Made by a program: the position numbers and the translations under genes. Under the pieces are notes generated by a model. The model saw nothing but the letters and a program-made list of their open reading frames with translations. It had not been told where the DNA came from and ran no database searches. A stretch of 15,104 nucleotides of DNA from the NCBI GenBank assembly GCA_963611755.1, contig CAVDTK010000050.1, forward strand, positions 1 through 15,104. The letters are read 5' to 3'. Below, piece after piece: positions 1 to 7,295 of the stretch (positions are counted from its first letter, which is position 1; each line of letters starts with the position of its first letter). This DNA comes from Paratractidigestivibacter sp963611755. Its GTDB lineage: Bacteria > Actinomycetota > Coriobacteriia > Coriobacteriales > Atopobiaceae.

Positions 1-1387
1 CGATCTCGTAGGTGCCGTCGCCGACCTCGGCCGCGCGGATGGCGCCCCAGGCCTCATGTCCGCCCACGCGGTGGATCATGAGCTTGGGCACGGGATAGAA
101 GCTGAACTCAGAAGGCTTGGTCACCAGCACGTCCGAGCAGCGCATGAGCAGGTTGGAGCTGTAGACGGCGGCAAAGATATCGTCGTCGCAGAAGGCGTGC
201 ACGCCGCTGACCTCGCCGGTCAGGGCCTGCGTGGCAAAGTCGCGCACGCCCGCGAAGTCGTTGAAGTGGGTCTGGGCCGCGTCCTCCAGGCCCTTGACCT
301 TGCGCGCCAGCTCCTTCCAGACCTTGTGGTGGTCGCCCACGTTGATGAACAGGGTCGCCTCGCCGCGCTGGACGTAGGGCAGAAGCTTCTCGCAAATGGC
401 ACAGAAGAGCTCGCCCTGGGCGCCTGCGCCGCCGACGGACAGCAGGTAGCGCACCGCGCCGCCGCCCAGCACGCGATCGCGGCGAGCAGCGCAGTCGGCC
501 TCGATGTTGGCCACCAGCTCGTGGTCGATGTAATGGCCCGTGTAGGCGATGGCGTTGTCGGGCATGGGCTTCAAGGCGTGGCCCGGCCACATGCCGCGCA
601 GCTCCTTATAGCCCAGGTAGGCGCCGGGCGTCTGGACGGTGTGGATAGAGCCTTCGGCCAGGTGAAGGGCCATGGGCCAGTTGTCCGGGATGGCGTTGAC
701 CACGTGGGTCATGCCGGCGTGGACCGCGGCCTGGCTGGGCCAGGCGTGGGTGCCGATGTAGGGGGTGTCCACCGGCAGGTCGCGGAAGAGCGGCACGCAG
801 AGCTCGGCGTTCTTCTGGTCGCCCGCGTTGTAGGACAGCTTCTTGAAGCCCTCGGAGTTAAGCGGCTCCCAGACCAGCGCGTTGAAGGGCGGCACGGCCT
901 GCGACATGCGCGAACCCATGGAGTAGAGCTTGTTCTGGTACGCGATGACCTTGGACCCGGTTGACGCGGAGAAGCTCGCCAGGTCGAACCAGTAGGGGGT
1001 GTAGCCCATTGCGCGGGCCGCGCTGGCCATCGCCATGCTGATGCGGTAGTGGCCAAAGCCCATGCGGATGTTGCCAACTACCAGCGGTTTTCCGGCCGCG
1101 CCCTCGACGGTGTGGGGCGTCACGGGCGCAGGTGCGACCTTCTCGGCCTCCGCGGCGTCTGCCGCCATGTCGAACGCAGGCGCCCCGGTGTCGGCCAGCA
1201 CCAGGTTACGCACGCCCAGGATGTCGCCGATGGCCGGGGTCTTCTCGGCACGCAGGTGGTAGACGGTTGAGGAGTCGTCGCCGAACTTCTTGATGAAGCC
1301 CTCCTTGCCGCGGCATGCCTTCTCGTAGACCTTGGGGTCCTGCTCGTTGCCGAATACGCTTGCCGCCCGATCCTTGCCGTCCGCCAT
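1..1387 (-). CDS. GT-B glycosyltransferase-like protein (MGDG synthase/MurG-like), C-terminus cut by window edge
   Basis: I read 462 residues with no stop before the window edge. After a roughly 100-residue N-terminal part that I do not recognise, the protein shows three features of GT-B enzymes of the MurG/MGDG synthase group. These are a glycine-rich acceptor-side loop M-G-F-G-H (109-113), a V-G-G-A-G-A-Q-G-E strand-loop opening the second Rossmann half (318-326), and D-V-L-V-T-K-P-S-E (419-427) followed by G-G-H-E (442-445). The last two resemble the nucleotide-sugar site (TKxGxxTxxE ... GQE). It would then transfer a sugar from an activated donor, possibly to a lipid or glycan; acceptor and donor are unknown. 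No signal peptide is visible. Two in-frame ATGs lie at 1390 and 1387; GGAGG sits 2 nt from the first and 5 nt from the second, so 1387 is preferred. It is divergent from the TetR gene, with probable operators between them. The family assignment is by motif reading only. Confidence 0.6.
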   Translation of the reverse strand, partial: MADGKDRAASVFGNEQDPKVYEKACRGKEGFIKKFGDDSSTVYHLRAEKTPAIGDILGVRNLVLADTGAPAFDMAADAAEAEKVAPAPVTPHTVEGAAGKPLVVGNIRMGFGHYRISMAMASAARAMGYTPYWFDLASFSASTGSKVIAYQNKLYSMGSRMSQAVPPFNALVWEPLNSEGFKKLSYNAGDQKNAELCVPLFRDLPVDTPYIGTHAWPSQAAVHAGMTHVVNAIPDNWPMALHLAEGSIHTVQTPGAYLGYKELRGMWPGHALKPMPDNAIAYTGHYIDHELVANIEADCAARRDRVLGGGAVRYLLSVGGAGAQGELFCAICEKLLPYVQRGEATLFINVGDHHKVWKELARKVKGLEDAAQTHFNDFAGVRDFATQALTGEVSGVHAFCDDDIFAAVYSSNLLMRCSDVLVTKPSEFSFYPVPKLMIHRVGGHEAWGAIRAAEVGDGTYEI

Positions 1388-1417
1388 CATGGCCTCCTTG
1401 ACCGCCTTCGTTGTTGG

Positions 1418-1454
1418 TGATAGTCTGACTATCAATCTGATAGACAAGCTATCA
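1418..1454. promoter_or_regulatory. Twin palindromic operators, probably for the adjacent TetR regulator
   Basis: Two 17-bp palindromes of the form TGATAG-N5-CTATCA lie at 1418-1434 and 1438-1454. The first (TGATAGTC-T-GACTATCA) is perfect around one central base; the second has six perfect base pairs per arm. Their starts are 20 bp apart, about two helical turns, so two dimers could bind the same DNA face. They fill the 87-bp gap between the glycosyltransferase-like start (1387) and the TetR start (1475), where both promoters must lie. That position is typical of an autoregulating TetR repressor controlling a divergent pair. The palindromes are visible directly; the assignment to this TetR is inferred from position. 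Confidence 0.75.
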
Positions 1455-1474
1455 CTTACCGGGAGGACGTTCAA

Positions 1475-1974
1475 GTGCCAGCGCAAAAACAAGCCGAGCA
1501 ACCTGGCGAGAAGATTTTCGACCTCGACGCGCTCACTCCGCGCGACGAGGCCCTGGTCGCCTGCGCGGCCGAGGTGTTTCTCGCCAACGGCATCGCCGAC
1601 GTCAAGATGACCGACATCGCCAAGGCGGCCGAGGTGGGCGTGGCCACCCTCTACCGGCGCTTCTCGACAAAGACGGACCTGGCGGTCCTGGCGGCAAGCC
1701 TTCTGTGGCGCCGCCTTAACCAGCGCATCCACAAGCTGGTGGAGTCCGACGAATTCCTGGCGCTGGGCGGGTTCGACCGACTGGACGCGCTTCTCTCCAC
1801 CTATCGCGACGTCTACCTGGCCCATTCCGAGTTCATGCGCTTTCTGGACGAGCTGGACCACCTGGTTTTGTCCGAGCACGCCGGCGTCGAGCGCCTGGCG
1901 GCCTACGGCGCGGAGGTCGACTCGTTCTACCTGGTGTTCGACGATGCGTACCTGCTGGGCCGCATGGACGGCTC
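1475..1974 (+). CDS. TetR/AcrR-family transcriptional regulator, C-terminus lost in N gap
   Basis: The start is GTG at 1475, with GGGAGG ending 8 nt upstream; 166 residues are readable before the run of N. The N-terminal half is a textbook TetR DNA-binding domain: the helix of T-P-R-D-E-A-L-V-A-C-A-A-E-V-F, then the helix-turn-helix at about residues 45-64 (M-T-D-I-A-K-A-A-E-V-G-V-A-T-L-Y-R-R-F), then K-T-D-L. The ligand-binding domain is only partly visible (residues 85-166), so the effector cannot be guessed from it. TetR proteins are usually 190-210 aa, so 25-45 residues are probably missing in the gap. The gene precedes a sugar symporter and an alpha-galactosidase on the same strand. An alpha-galactoside or its product is therefore the likely inducer, and the twin palindromes just upstream are its likely targets. 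Confidence 0.88.
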
Positions 1975-2297
1975 NNNNNNNNNNNNNNNNNNNNNNNNNN
2001 NNNNNNNNNNNNNNNNNNNNNNNNNNNNNNNNNNNNNNNNNNNNNNNNNNNNNNNNNNNNNNNNNNNNNNNNNNNNNNNNNNNNNNNNNNNNNNNNNNNN
2101 NNNNNNNNNNNNNNNNNNNNNNNNNNNNNNNNNNNNNNNNNNNNNNNNNNNNNNNNNNNNNNNNNNNNNNNNNNNNNNNNNNNNNNNNNNNNNNNNNNNN
2201 NNNNNNNNNNNNNNNNNNNNNNNNNNNNNNNNNNNNNNNNNNNNNNNNNNNNNNNNNNNNNNNNNNNNNNNNNNNNNNNNNNNNNNNNNNNNNNNNN
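1975..2297. other. Assembly gap (323 N)
   Basis: A continuous run of N with no readable sequence. It should contain the last part of the TetR gene, a short intergenic spacer and the first roughly 15-30 codons of the GPH symporter. Those contents would fit the stated gap length, so no additional complete gene need be hidden here. If the N count is only an estimate, that conclusion weakens. Confidence 0.98.
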
Positions 2298-3626
2298 CAG
2301 CTCGGCTGGGCGATTTTGTCGGGCGTGATCAGCAACTGGCTGGTCTATTACTACATGCCGAGCGAGACGATGCTCTCGCAGGGCATGAAGATCTTCATCA
2401 CGCAGGGCGTGGTCTTTGCGGGCCTCACCGTCATCGGCGTGATCACGGCGTGCGGCCGCCTGCTCGACGGCTTCATCGACCCCTTTATCGCGTCGAAGTC
2501 CGACGCTTGCCGTCATCCCCTGGGCCGGCGCATCCCGTTCATGCGCTACGCCGCGGTGCCCTTTGGCGTCATGACGGTCCTGGTGTTTGTCTCGCCGGTC
2601 GACGGCGAGTCGCCGGTGAACAACATCGCGCTGTTCGTCTGCCTGATGCTGTTCTATATCACGCTGTCTTTGTACTGCACGCCGTTCAACGCGCTCATCC
2701 CCGAGCTGGGAAAAAGCCAAGAGGACCGCATCAATCTTTCAACCTATATCTCGGTCACGTACTTTATTGGAACCGCGATGGCCTACCTGGTCACCGCTAT
2801 CGATGGCGTTCTTGAGCCTGCGCTGGGCGCCGTGTGGTCCTTCCGCGCGACGGTGGGAATCCTGGCTGTTATAGCCGTCGCCTGCATGCTCGTGCCCGCC
2901 TTTGGTATCGACGAGCGCGAGGCCTGCGGCGAGCCCGTGCCCTCCACGACCCCCATGGGCCAGTCCGTCGTGCGCACCTTCAAGAACCGCAACTTCCAGG
3001 TTTTCGAGCTTTCCGACGTCTTGTACTGGGTCTCGATCACCATGTTCCAGACCGGCCTGCCGTACTACATCACCGAGCTTATGGGCTTCGACGACTCGAT
3101 GACCTTCGTGTTCTTTGCCTTGATGACTGTCGTGTCGCTGGTCTTCTACGGCCCGGTCAACGTGATGGCCAAGCGCATGGGCAAGAAGAAGCTCGTCGTC
3201 TTCGCGTTTTTCTTCTTCTGCGTGGCTTTTGTCGTCACGAGCGTCTGCGGCCAGTTCGGTATCCCGTCGATGGTTTGGGGCGTGCTCGTGGCTGTTCTCG
3301 CCGCGATCCCCATGGCGGTCCTCGGCATCTTGCCCCAGGCTGTCCTGGCGGATATCGCCGAGGCGGACGCCCTCGAGACCGGCGAGAAGCGCGAGGGCAT
3401 GTTCTATGCCGCACGCACGTTTAGCATGACGCTGGGCCAGACCCTGGCCATGATCCTCTTTACCTCGATCTCGACCATGGGGCAGACGGGCTACCGCGCC
3501 ACCGCCCTGGTGGCGACCGCGTTTTGCCTGGTAGCGGCCTTGGTCTTCGCGCGTTACCGCGAGGATAAGGTCCTGGGCGCCATCAATGCCGCGCCTGCCG
3601 CCGTCGTCGCTAAGGACAAGGAGTAA
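2298..3626 (+). CDS. GPH-family sugar:cation symporter (MelB-like MFS transporter), N-terminus in N gap
   Basis: The visible 442 residues are strongly hydrophobic, with alternating membrane segments. They resemble glycoside-pentoside-hexuronide:cation symporters, which are about 450-480 aa, so only a short N-terminus is missing. Supporting motifs are R-L-L-D-G-F-I-D-P early in the visible part, matching the helix II D-A-x-x-D-P of MelB whose two aspartates bind the coupling cation (codons at 2466 and 2478), then P-L-G-R-R-I-P-F in the loop after it. Further on come Y-C-T-P-F-N-A-L-I-P-E-L and, at the start of the second half, Q-V-F-E-L-S-D-V-L-Y-W. It sits in the inner membrane and would import a galactoside with Na+ or H+. 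The stop is 3 nt before the alpha-galactosidase start, so the two are translationally linked and melibiose/raffinose-type substrates are most likely. Substrate identity is inference from the neighbour. Confidence 0.88.
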   Translation, partial: QLGWAILSGVISNWLVYYYMPSETMLSQGMKIFITQGVVFAGLTVIGVITACGRLLDGFIDPFIASKSDACRHPLGRRIPFMRYAAVPFGVMTVLVFVSPVDGESPVNNIALFVCLMLFYITLSLYCTPFNALIPELGKSQEDRINLSTYISVTYFIGTAMAYLVTAIDGVLEPALGAVWSFRATVGILAVIAVACMLVPAFGIDEREACGEPVPSTTPMGQSVVRTFKNRNFQVFELSDVLYWVSITMFQTGLPYYITELMGFDDSMTFVFFALMTVVSLVFYGPVNVMAKRMGKKKLVVFAFFFFCVAFVVTSVCGQFGIPSMVWGVLVAVLAAIPMAVLGILPQAVLADIAEADALETGEKREGMFYAARTFSMTLGQTLAMILFTSISTMGQTGYRATALVATAFCLVAALVFARYREDKVLGAINAAPAAVVAKDKE

Positions 3627-3629
3627 AAC

Positions 3630-5213
3630 ATGAAACCAAAGATTAGCCTTGAGCTTGAGTTTGTTTGCGGCGGCGAGAAGACCTGCGTGGCCGTGGACAC
3701 CGCCGGCGACGCCCGTCCCGCAGACGCCGCCAGAAAGCTTGGCCTGGTGACCCGCCGTGCCGGTCAGACCTGGCGCGTCCAGGTGACGCCGCAGGTTCCC
3801 TTAACCGTGACCGGCGTGCGCGCCGAGCTTGGCTGCGACGTCCGTCGCGCCAGCGCGATCTACCTCAACGGCTACCAGTCCTGGACCGACAGCGTGGAGC
3901 GCCCGGTTTGGGAGGCCATGCCGGGCCTGGCCTACGTGCCGCGCAAGATCGTGGAGAAGTACGCCCTGGACTGGAGCGGCGACTACCGTTTTGTCAAAGA
4001 TAACGTCTTGCCGGGCCGTCAGCACGGCTTTGGCTACGGCTACCTGCGCTACGGCGACCAGGTGCTTCTCGCCGGCTCGCTTGACGAGGCTTCGGGCTTC
4101 ACGGTGATCCACGAGGATGCGGTCAACAACCGGCTGACGTTCGAGAAGGAAGCGCCGGTGGGGATGCTTGCCGCCGGGAAGACGCGCGAGCTCATGGGCT
4201 TGTTTGTCGACCTGGGTGACCTGGGCGCGGTTCTCGACGCCTGGCTTGCCGCGGCAGGTATCGCCGCGCTGCCCGCCCGCAAGGTCTTTGGCTACACCAG
4301 CTGGTATCGCCACTACGGCGACATCAGCGAGAAGTGCCTGATGCACGACCTTGAGGGCCTGGACAACGTGACCGCCGAGCTTCTCCACCCCGGCGCCGAC
4401 GTCTTGTTCCAGGTGGACGACGGCTACGCCAAGGTTGGCGACTGGATGCGGCCCGACCCGGCGAAGTTTCCGCAGGGTATGGCCGCTTTGGCCGCGTCCG
4501 CGCACGAGAAGGGCATGCTCGCCGGCATCTGGCAGGCGCCCTTCATCTGCGAGCGCAAGTCTCGCCTGGCGGCCGAGCACCCGGATTGGCTTCTTAACCT
4601 GCCCGGGACCGAGGGCGCCAACTTCAACTGGTCGGGTGCCCTGGTGCTGGACACCTTGAACCTACAGGTTCGCGCCTACGTGGCCGAATGCCTGCGTACT
4701 GCCACCGCAGAATGGGGCTATGACCTGCTGAAGCTCGACTTCTTGTTTGCTGCTTGTATGGTTGCCCACGGCGGCAAAAACCGCGGCGAGCTTATGGCCG
4801 ACGCCATCGAGCTTATCCGCGCCTCCGTGGCGCCCGGCACGCGCCTGTTGTTCTGCGGCGTGCCCCTGATGAGCGCCTTCGGCACCTGCGAGTATTGCCG
4901 CGTTGGCTGCGACGTGGGCCTGGACTGGGACGACAAGCCCCACATGCGGCTGCTTCACCGCGAACGCATCAGCACCAAGATGAGCCTGGCCAACGCCTTT
5001 GGTCGCGCGCACTTGAACGGCCGCGCCTTTGGGTGCGACCCGGACGTCTTCTTCCTGCGCGACGACGTGGATCTCACGTCCGGGCAGCGCGCCCGGATGC
5101 TGGGGGTCGACGCCCGCAGCGGCAACGTGCTTCTGACCTCGGACGATATGGGCGCCTGGAACAAAGAGCAGCTAGAGCAGTATCACGCGATGCTCGAGGT
5201 GTTCTTGCGCTAG
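3630..5213 (+). CDS. Cytoplasmic alpha-galactosidase, glycoside hydrolase family 36
   Basis: A 527-aa clan GH-D enzyme of family 36, hydrolysing terminal alpha-1,6-galactosides with retention. The N-terminal beta-rich part includes N-G-Y-Q-S-W-T-D. The TIM barrel begins near residue 215 and carries V-D-D-G (262-265), the W-Y-R-H segment, the nucleophile motif K-L-D-F with Asp370, and R-V-G-C-D-V with Asp428 as the probable acid/base. At 527 aa it is clearly shorter than the common 700-750-aa GH36 enzymes, with a reduced N-terminal sandwich and little after the barrel. Several short GH36 members exist, so this is not in itself a defect. No signal peptide is present, so it acts on imported sugar. 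The ATG at 3630 follows GGAG in the end of the symporter gene; the genes are separated by 3 nt and surely co-transcribed. A related alpha-galactoside or alpha-N-acetylgalactosaminide substrate cannot be excluded. Confidence 0.88.
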   Translation: MKPKISLELEFVCGGEKTCVAVDTAGDARPADAARKLGLVTRRAGQTWRVQVTPQVPLTVTGVRAELGCDVRRASAIYLNGYQSWTDSVERPVWEAMPGLAYVPRKIVEKYALDWSGDYRFVKDNVLPGRQHGFGYGYLRYGDQVLLAGSLDEASGFTVIHEDAVNNRLTFEKEAPVGMLAAGKTRELMGLFVDLGDLGAVLDAWLAAAGIAALPARKVFGYTSWYRHYGDISEKCLMHDLEGLDNVTAELLHPGADVLFQVDDGYAKVGDWMRPDPAKFPQGMAALAASAHEKGMLAGIWQAPFICERKSRLAAEHPDWLLNLPGTEGANFNWSGALVLDTLNLQVRAYVAECLRTATAEWGYDLLKLDFLFAACMVAHGGKNRGELMADAIELIRASVAPGTRLLFCGVPLMSAFGTCEYCRVGCDVGLDWDDKPHMRLLHRERISTKMSLANAFGRAHLNGRAFGCDPDVFFLRDDVDLTSGQRARMLGVDARSGNVLLTSDDMGAWNKEQLEQYHAMLEVFLR

Positions 5214-5287
5214 CCGGCCGCCGCGCTAGGTGCGCGTTGGCCGTCTGACCTGGCCTTCGTTCTTCTCGCTAACTCAGCCGTCTTACC

Positions 5288-5331
5288 GACCGGCCTTGGC
5301 TGCCAACCCCCCCTAGCAGCTAAGGCCGGTC
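5288..5331. terminator. Long hairpin between convergent genes, likely transcription terminator
   Basis: The arms 5288-5303 (GACCGGCCTTGGCTGC) and 5316-5331 pair over 16 bp with a single G-U wobble around a C-rich 12-nt loop. On the plus strand the hairpin is followed by ACCTTTT, fitting termination of the alpha-galactosidase transcript. The right arm and loop overlap the last codons and stop of the leftward YczE-like gene. On the minus strand no T-run follows, so termination in that direction is less certain. Confidence 0.65.
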
Positions 5332-5960
5332 ACCTTTTGCAGCTTAGGCAGGGCCAGGTGGTTGAACGCGAAGATCACGCGGCCCACGCCCACCATCGAG
5401 ACGATGGTGCCCAGGCCAACGCCCAGCCAGAGGTTGCCCATGAGAAGGCCGGTCACCAGGGAAAGCGCAACGCAAAAGACGTCGACGCAGTTCTTGCAAA
5501 GGCCCAGGTCCTTCTTGGTCCTGCCCGCGAAGGCGCTCACGATGCCGTCGCCGGGGTTGGGGATGAGCTGCATGTCGACCGCCATCGCGGCGCCCACGCC
5601 GGTGAAGAAGATGCCCAGTGCAAGAACAACCAGGTCAATAGGCAGGTTTCCGCTCTGGTAGGGGATGACCCACTCGATCAGGGCCATGAAGCGCGTGAAG
5701 ACGATGCTCACCACGATCTGCAGCACGTCGATCCACTGGCGATCCTTGCCTTTGACGATGAACTGCAGGACAACCAGCAGGATATAGGTGATAAGCGTGA
5801 GGTTCGCGAAGTCGAGGCCGGTGCCCTGGCTCACCGTGTAGGGGACCGAGATGATCGCCGAGGCTCCCAGGCCCGCCTTGGTGTTGAGCATGATGCCCAA
5901 GGCGATGAACATCATCCCCAGAAGGTAGATGGCGAACCGGCAAATATCCTGTTTTTTCAT
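5313..5960 (-). CDS. YczE/YitT-like integral membrane protein of unknown function
   Basis: A 215-aa protein with five predicted hydrophobic segments and small loops. The first segment (F-A-I-Y-L-L-G-M-M-F-I-A-L-G-I-M-L) is followed by N-T-K-A-G-L-G-A-S, and a later loop has I-P-N-P-G-D-G. Both are hallmarks of the YczE/YitT group, whose biochemical role is not established. The start at 5960 (M-K-K-Q) gives a normal N-terminus. Upstream in-frame starts, as far as 6053, would run back into the methyltransferase gene and add an implausible Cys-rich leader, so they are rejected. The ribosome binding site is weak (GGAAG, about 6 nt from the start). The gene is convergent with the alpha-galactosidase, and 68 bp with a probable terminator separate it from the methyltransferase upstream. 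Confidence 0.8.
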   Translation of the reverse strand: MKKQDICRFAIYLLGMMFIALGIMLNTKAGLGASAIISVPYTVSQGTGLDFANLTLITYILLVVLQFIVKGKDRQWIDVLQIVVSIVFTRFMALIEWVIPYQSGNLPIDLVVLALGIFFTGVGAAMAVDMQLIPNPGDGIVSAFAGRTKKDLGLCKNCVDVFCVALSLVTGLLMGNLWLGVGLGTIVSMVGVGRVIFAFNHLALPKLQKVTGLSC

Positions 5961-5995
5961 GTGACACTTCCATCGACAAACGCTGCGCAATAAAT

Positions 5996-6018
5996 CTGCC
6001 GCCCCAATGGGACGGCAG
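5996..6018 (-). terminator. Probable intrinsic terminator of the rlmD-like gene
   Basis: A hairpin with arms CTGCCG-C-CCC and GGG-A-CGGCAG around a 3-nt loop begins 11 nt beyond the methyltransferase stop. Read on the minus strand it is followed by ATTTATT. The stem is strong and the T-tract modest. It suggests that the YczE-like gene downstream is not simply an operon partner. Confidence 0.5.
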
Positions 6019-6028
6019 CTGTTGTCAA

Positions 6029-7204
6029 TCATACTCGCTTTGTCAGCGTACACACGGATTCTATGTGCTTGGTGTGGGGGAACATGTCGACCGGGGTGGC
6101 GGACTCGATTTGGTAGCCGCGCGCACGCAAGATCTCCAGGTCACGGGCTTGCGTGGCGATGTTGCAGCTTACATAGACCACGCGCGCGGGGGAAAGGGCC
6201 GCCACTCCGTTCAAGAACTCCGGAGTCGAGCCGGCGCGCGGCGGGTCCATGAGCACCACGTCGAAGCCCTCGTCGCGCCCCTCGGACTGCATCCAGGCGG
6301 TGGCGTCCGCGGCCACAAAGCGGCAGCGGTCGGCCACGCCGTTGGCGGAGGCGTTCTTCTTGGCGGATTTAATGGCGCTCGAGACCTTCTCGACACCTGT
6401 GACCTGCACTTCGTTTGATGCTGCGGCGGCGCAGATGCCGATGGTGCCGCACCCGCAGTACGAGTCCAGCACGCGGTCTCCCGCCTGCAGCTTGGCGCCC
6501 TCGATGGCCAGGCGGTAGAGGACCTCGGTCTGGGCGGGGTTGGTCTGATAGAAGGTCGTGGGGCCGATCTCGAAGCTGCAGCCAAGGAGCATATCGTGGA
6601 TGACGCCGGGGCCGTAAAGGGCGCTCGACTGCCTGCCCAGGATGGCATTAGTCCGGCGGTCGTTGACGTTCTGGACGATGGTCGTGACCTGCGGAAACTC
6701 CTCGCGCAAGGCTAAGACGAGCTCGCTCGCGCCGCGCAGCTTCTGCGTGTTGGTCACGATGGTGAGAAGTACCTCGTCGGTCGCCCACCCGCAGCGGACC
6801 ACCGCGTGGCGCAGGACGCCGGTGCCCTTGTCCTCGTCGTAGGCGGGGATGTGCAGGCGCTCGGATATTTTCGCCACACCGTTAAGGATGTCGCGGGCCT
6901 GCGGGTCTTCTACCAGGCATTTCTTGCAGGACACAATGCGGTGCGTGCCGGCCTCGTAAAAGCCGCAGCGAATGTGGCCGCGCGCGTAGGCAAAGGGGGT
7001 CGCCGCCTTGTGGCGGTAGGCGAGGGGGTCGCCCTCCATCCCGACGATGGGGAGAAGCTCCCCGCCGTCGGCCGCGATCATTGCGCCGAGCTGCTTCTCA
7101 AACGTCTCTTGCTTGCGCTTGAGCTGGATGGGGTAGGGGACGCTTAGCCATTCGCATCCGCCGCACTTCTTGGCAATGTCGCAGGTAAACGTCTTGTAAC
7201 CCAT
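6029..7204 (-). CDS. rlmD: 23S rRNA (uracil-C5)-methyltransferase, RlmD/RumA family
   Basis: A 391-aa class I SAM-dependent RNA m5U methyltransferase. The N-terminus starts directly with the iron-sulfur ligands C8-x5-C14-x2-C17, with the fourth Cys probably C96 (in V-S-C-K-K-C). The TRAM domain found at the start of many relatives is therefore absent. The C-terminal Rossmann domain shows D-S-Y-C-G-C-G-T (247-254, SAM site), D-P-P-R (320-323), the catalytic Cys347 in Y-V-S-C-N, and H-I-E-S-V with Glu382 as general base. The family methylates U1939 and/or U747 of 23S rRNA; some members with this architecture modify one or both sites (RlmCD), so the exact target is open. ATG 7204 is chosen because AGAGGG lies 6 nt upstream; GTG/ATG starts six and five codons earlier lack a comparable site. 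Confidence 0.85.
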   Translation of the reverse strand: MGYKTFTCDIAKKCGGCEWLSVPYPIQLKRKQETFEKQLGAMIAADGGELLPIVGMEGDPLAYRHKAATPFAYARGHIRCGFYEAGTHRIVSCKKCLVEDPQARDILNGVAKISERLHIPAYDEDKGTGVLRHAVVRCGWATDEVLLTIVTNTQKLRGASELVLALREEFPQVTTIVQNVNDRRTNAILGRQSSALYGPGVIHDMLLGCSFEIGPTTFYQTNPAQTEVLYRLAIEGAKLQAGDRVLDSYCGCGTIGICAAAASNEVQVTGVEKVSSAIKSAKKNASANGVADRCRFVAADATAWMQSEGRDEGFDVVLMDPPRAGSTPEFLNGVAALSPARVVYVSCNIATQARDLEILRARGYQIESATPVDMFPHTKHIESVCTLTKRV

Positions 7205-7235
7205 GCATGTCCCTCTCATCACGTCTTAACCTAAT

Positions 7236-7258
7236 CAGCATACACGAGGACTATGCTG
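7236..7258. promoter_or_regulatory. Inverted repeat in the divergent rlmD / dehydrogenase promoter gap
   Basis: CAGCATA (7236-7242) and TATGCTG (7252-7258) form a perfect 7-bp inverted repeat with a 9-nt spacer, in the 91-bp gap between two divergent starts. Each arm contains TATGCT when read outward, a fair -10 hexamer for each direction, so the symmetry may simply reflect two divergent promoters. It could instead be an operator. No good -35 at 17 bp was seen on either side. Confidence 0.35.
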
Positions 7259-7295
7259 GCCCTGCGTTACTTCAAACAATCGCTAGGAGGTCACC

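Noticed and set aside
5313..6053. Longer 246-aa version of the YczE-like protein
   Set aside because: The extra 31 residues would overlap the methyltransferase gene and its terminator hairpin, lack a membrane-protein-like N-terminus, and are unnecessary given ATG 5960.
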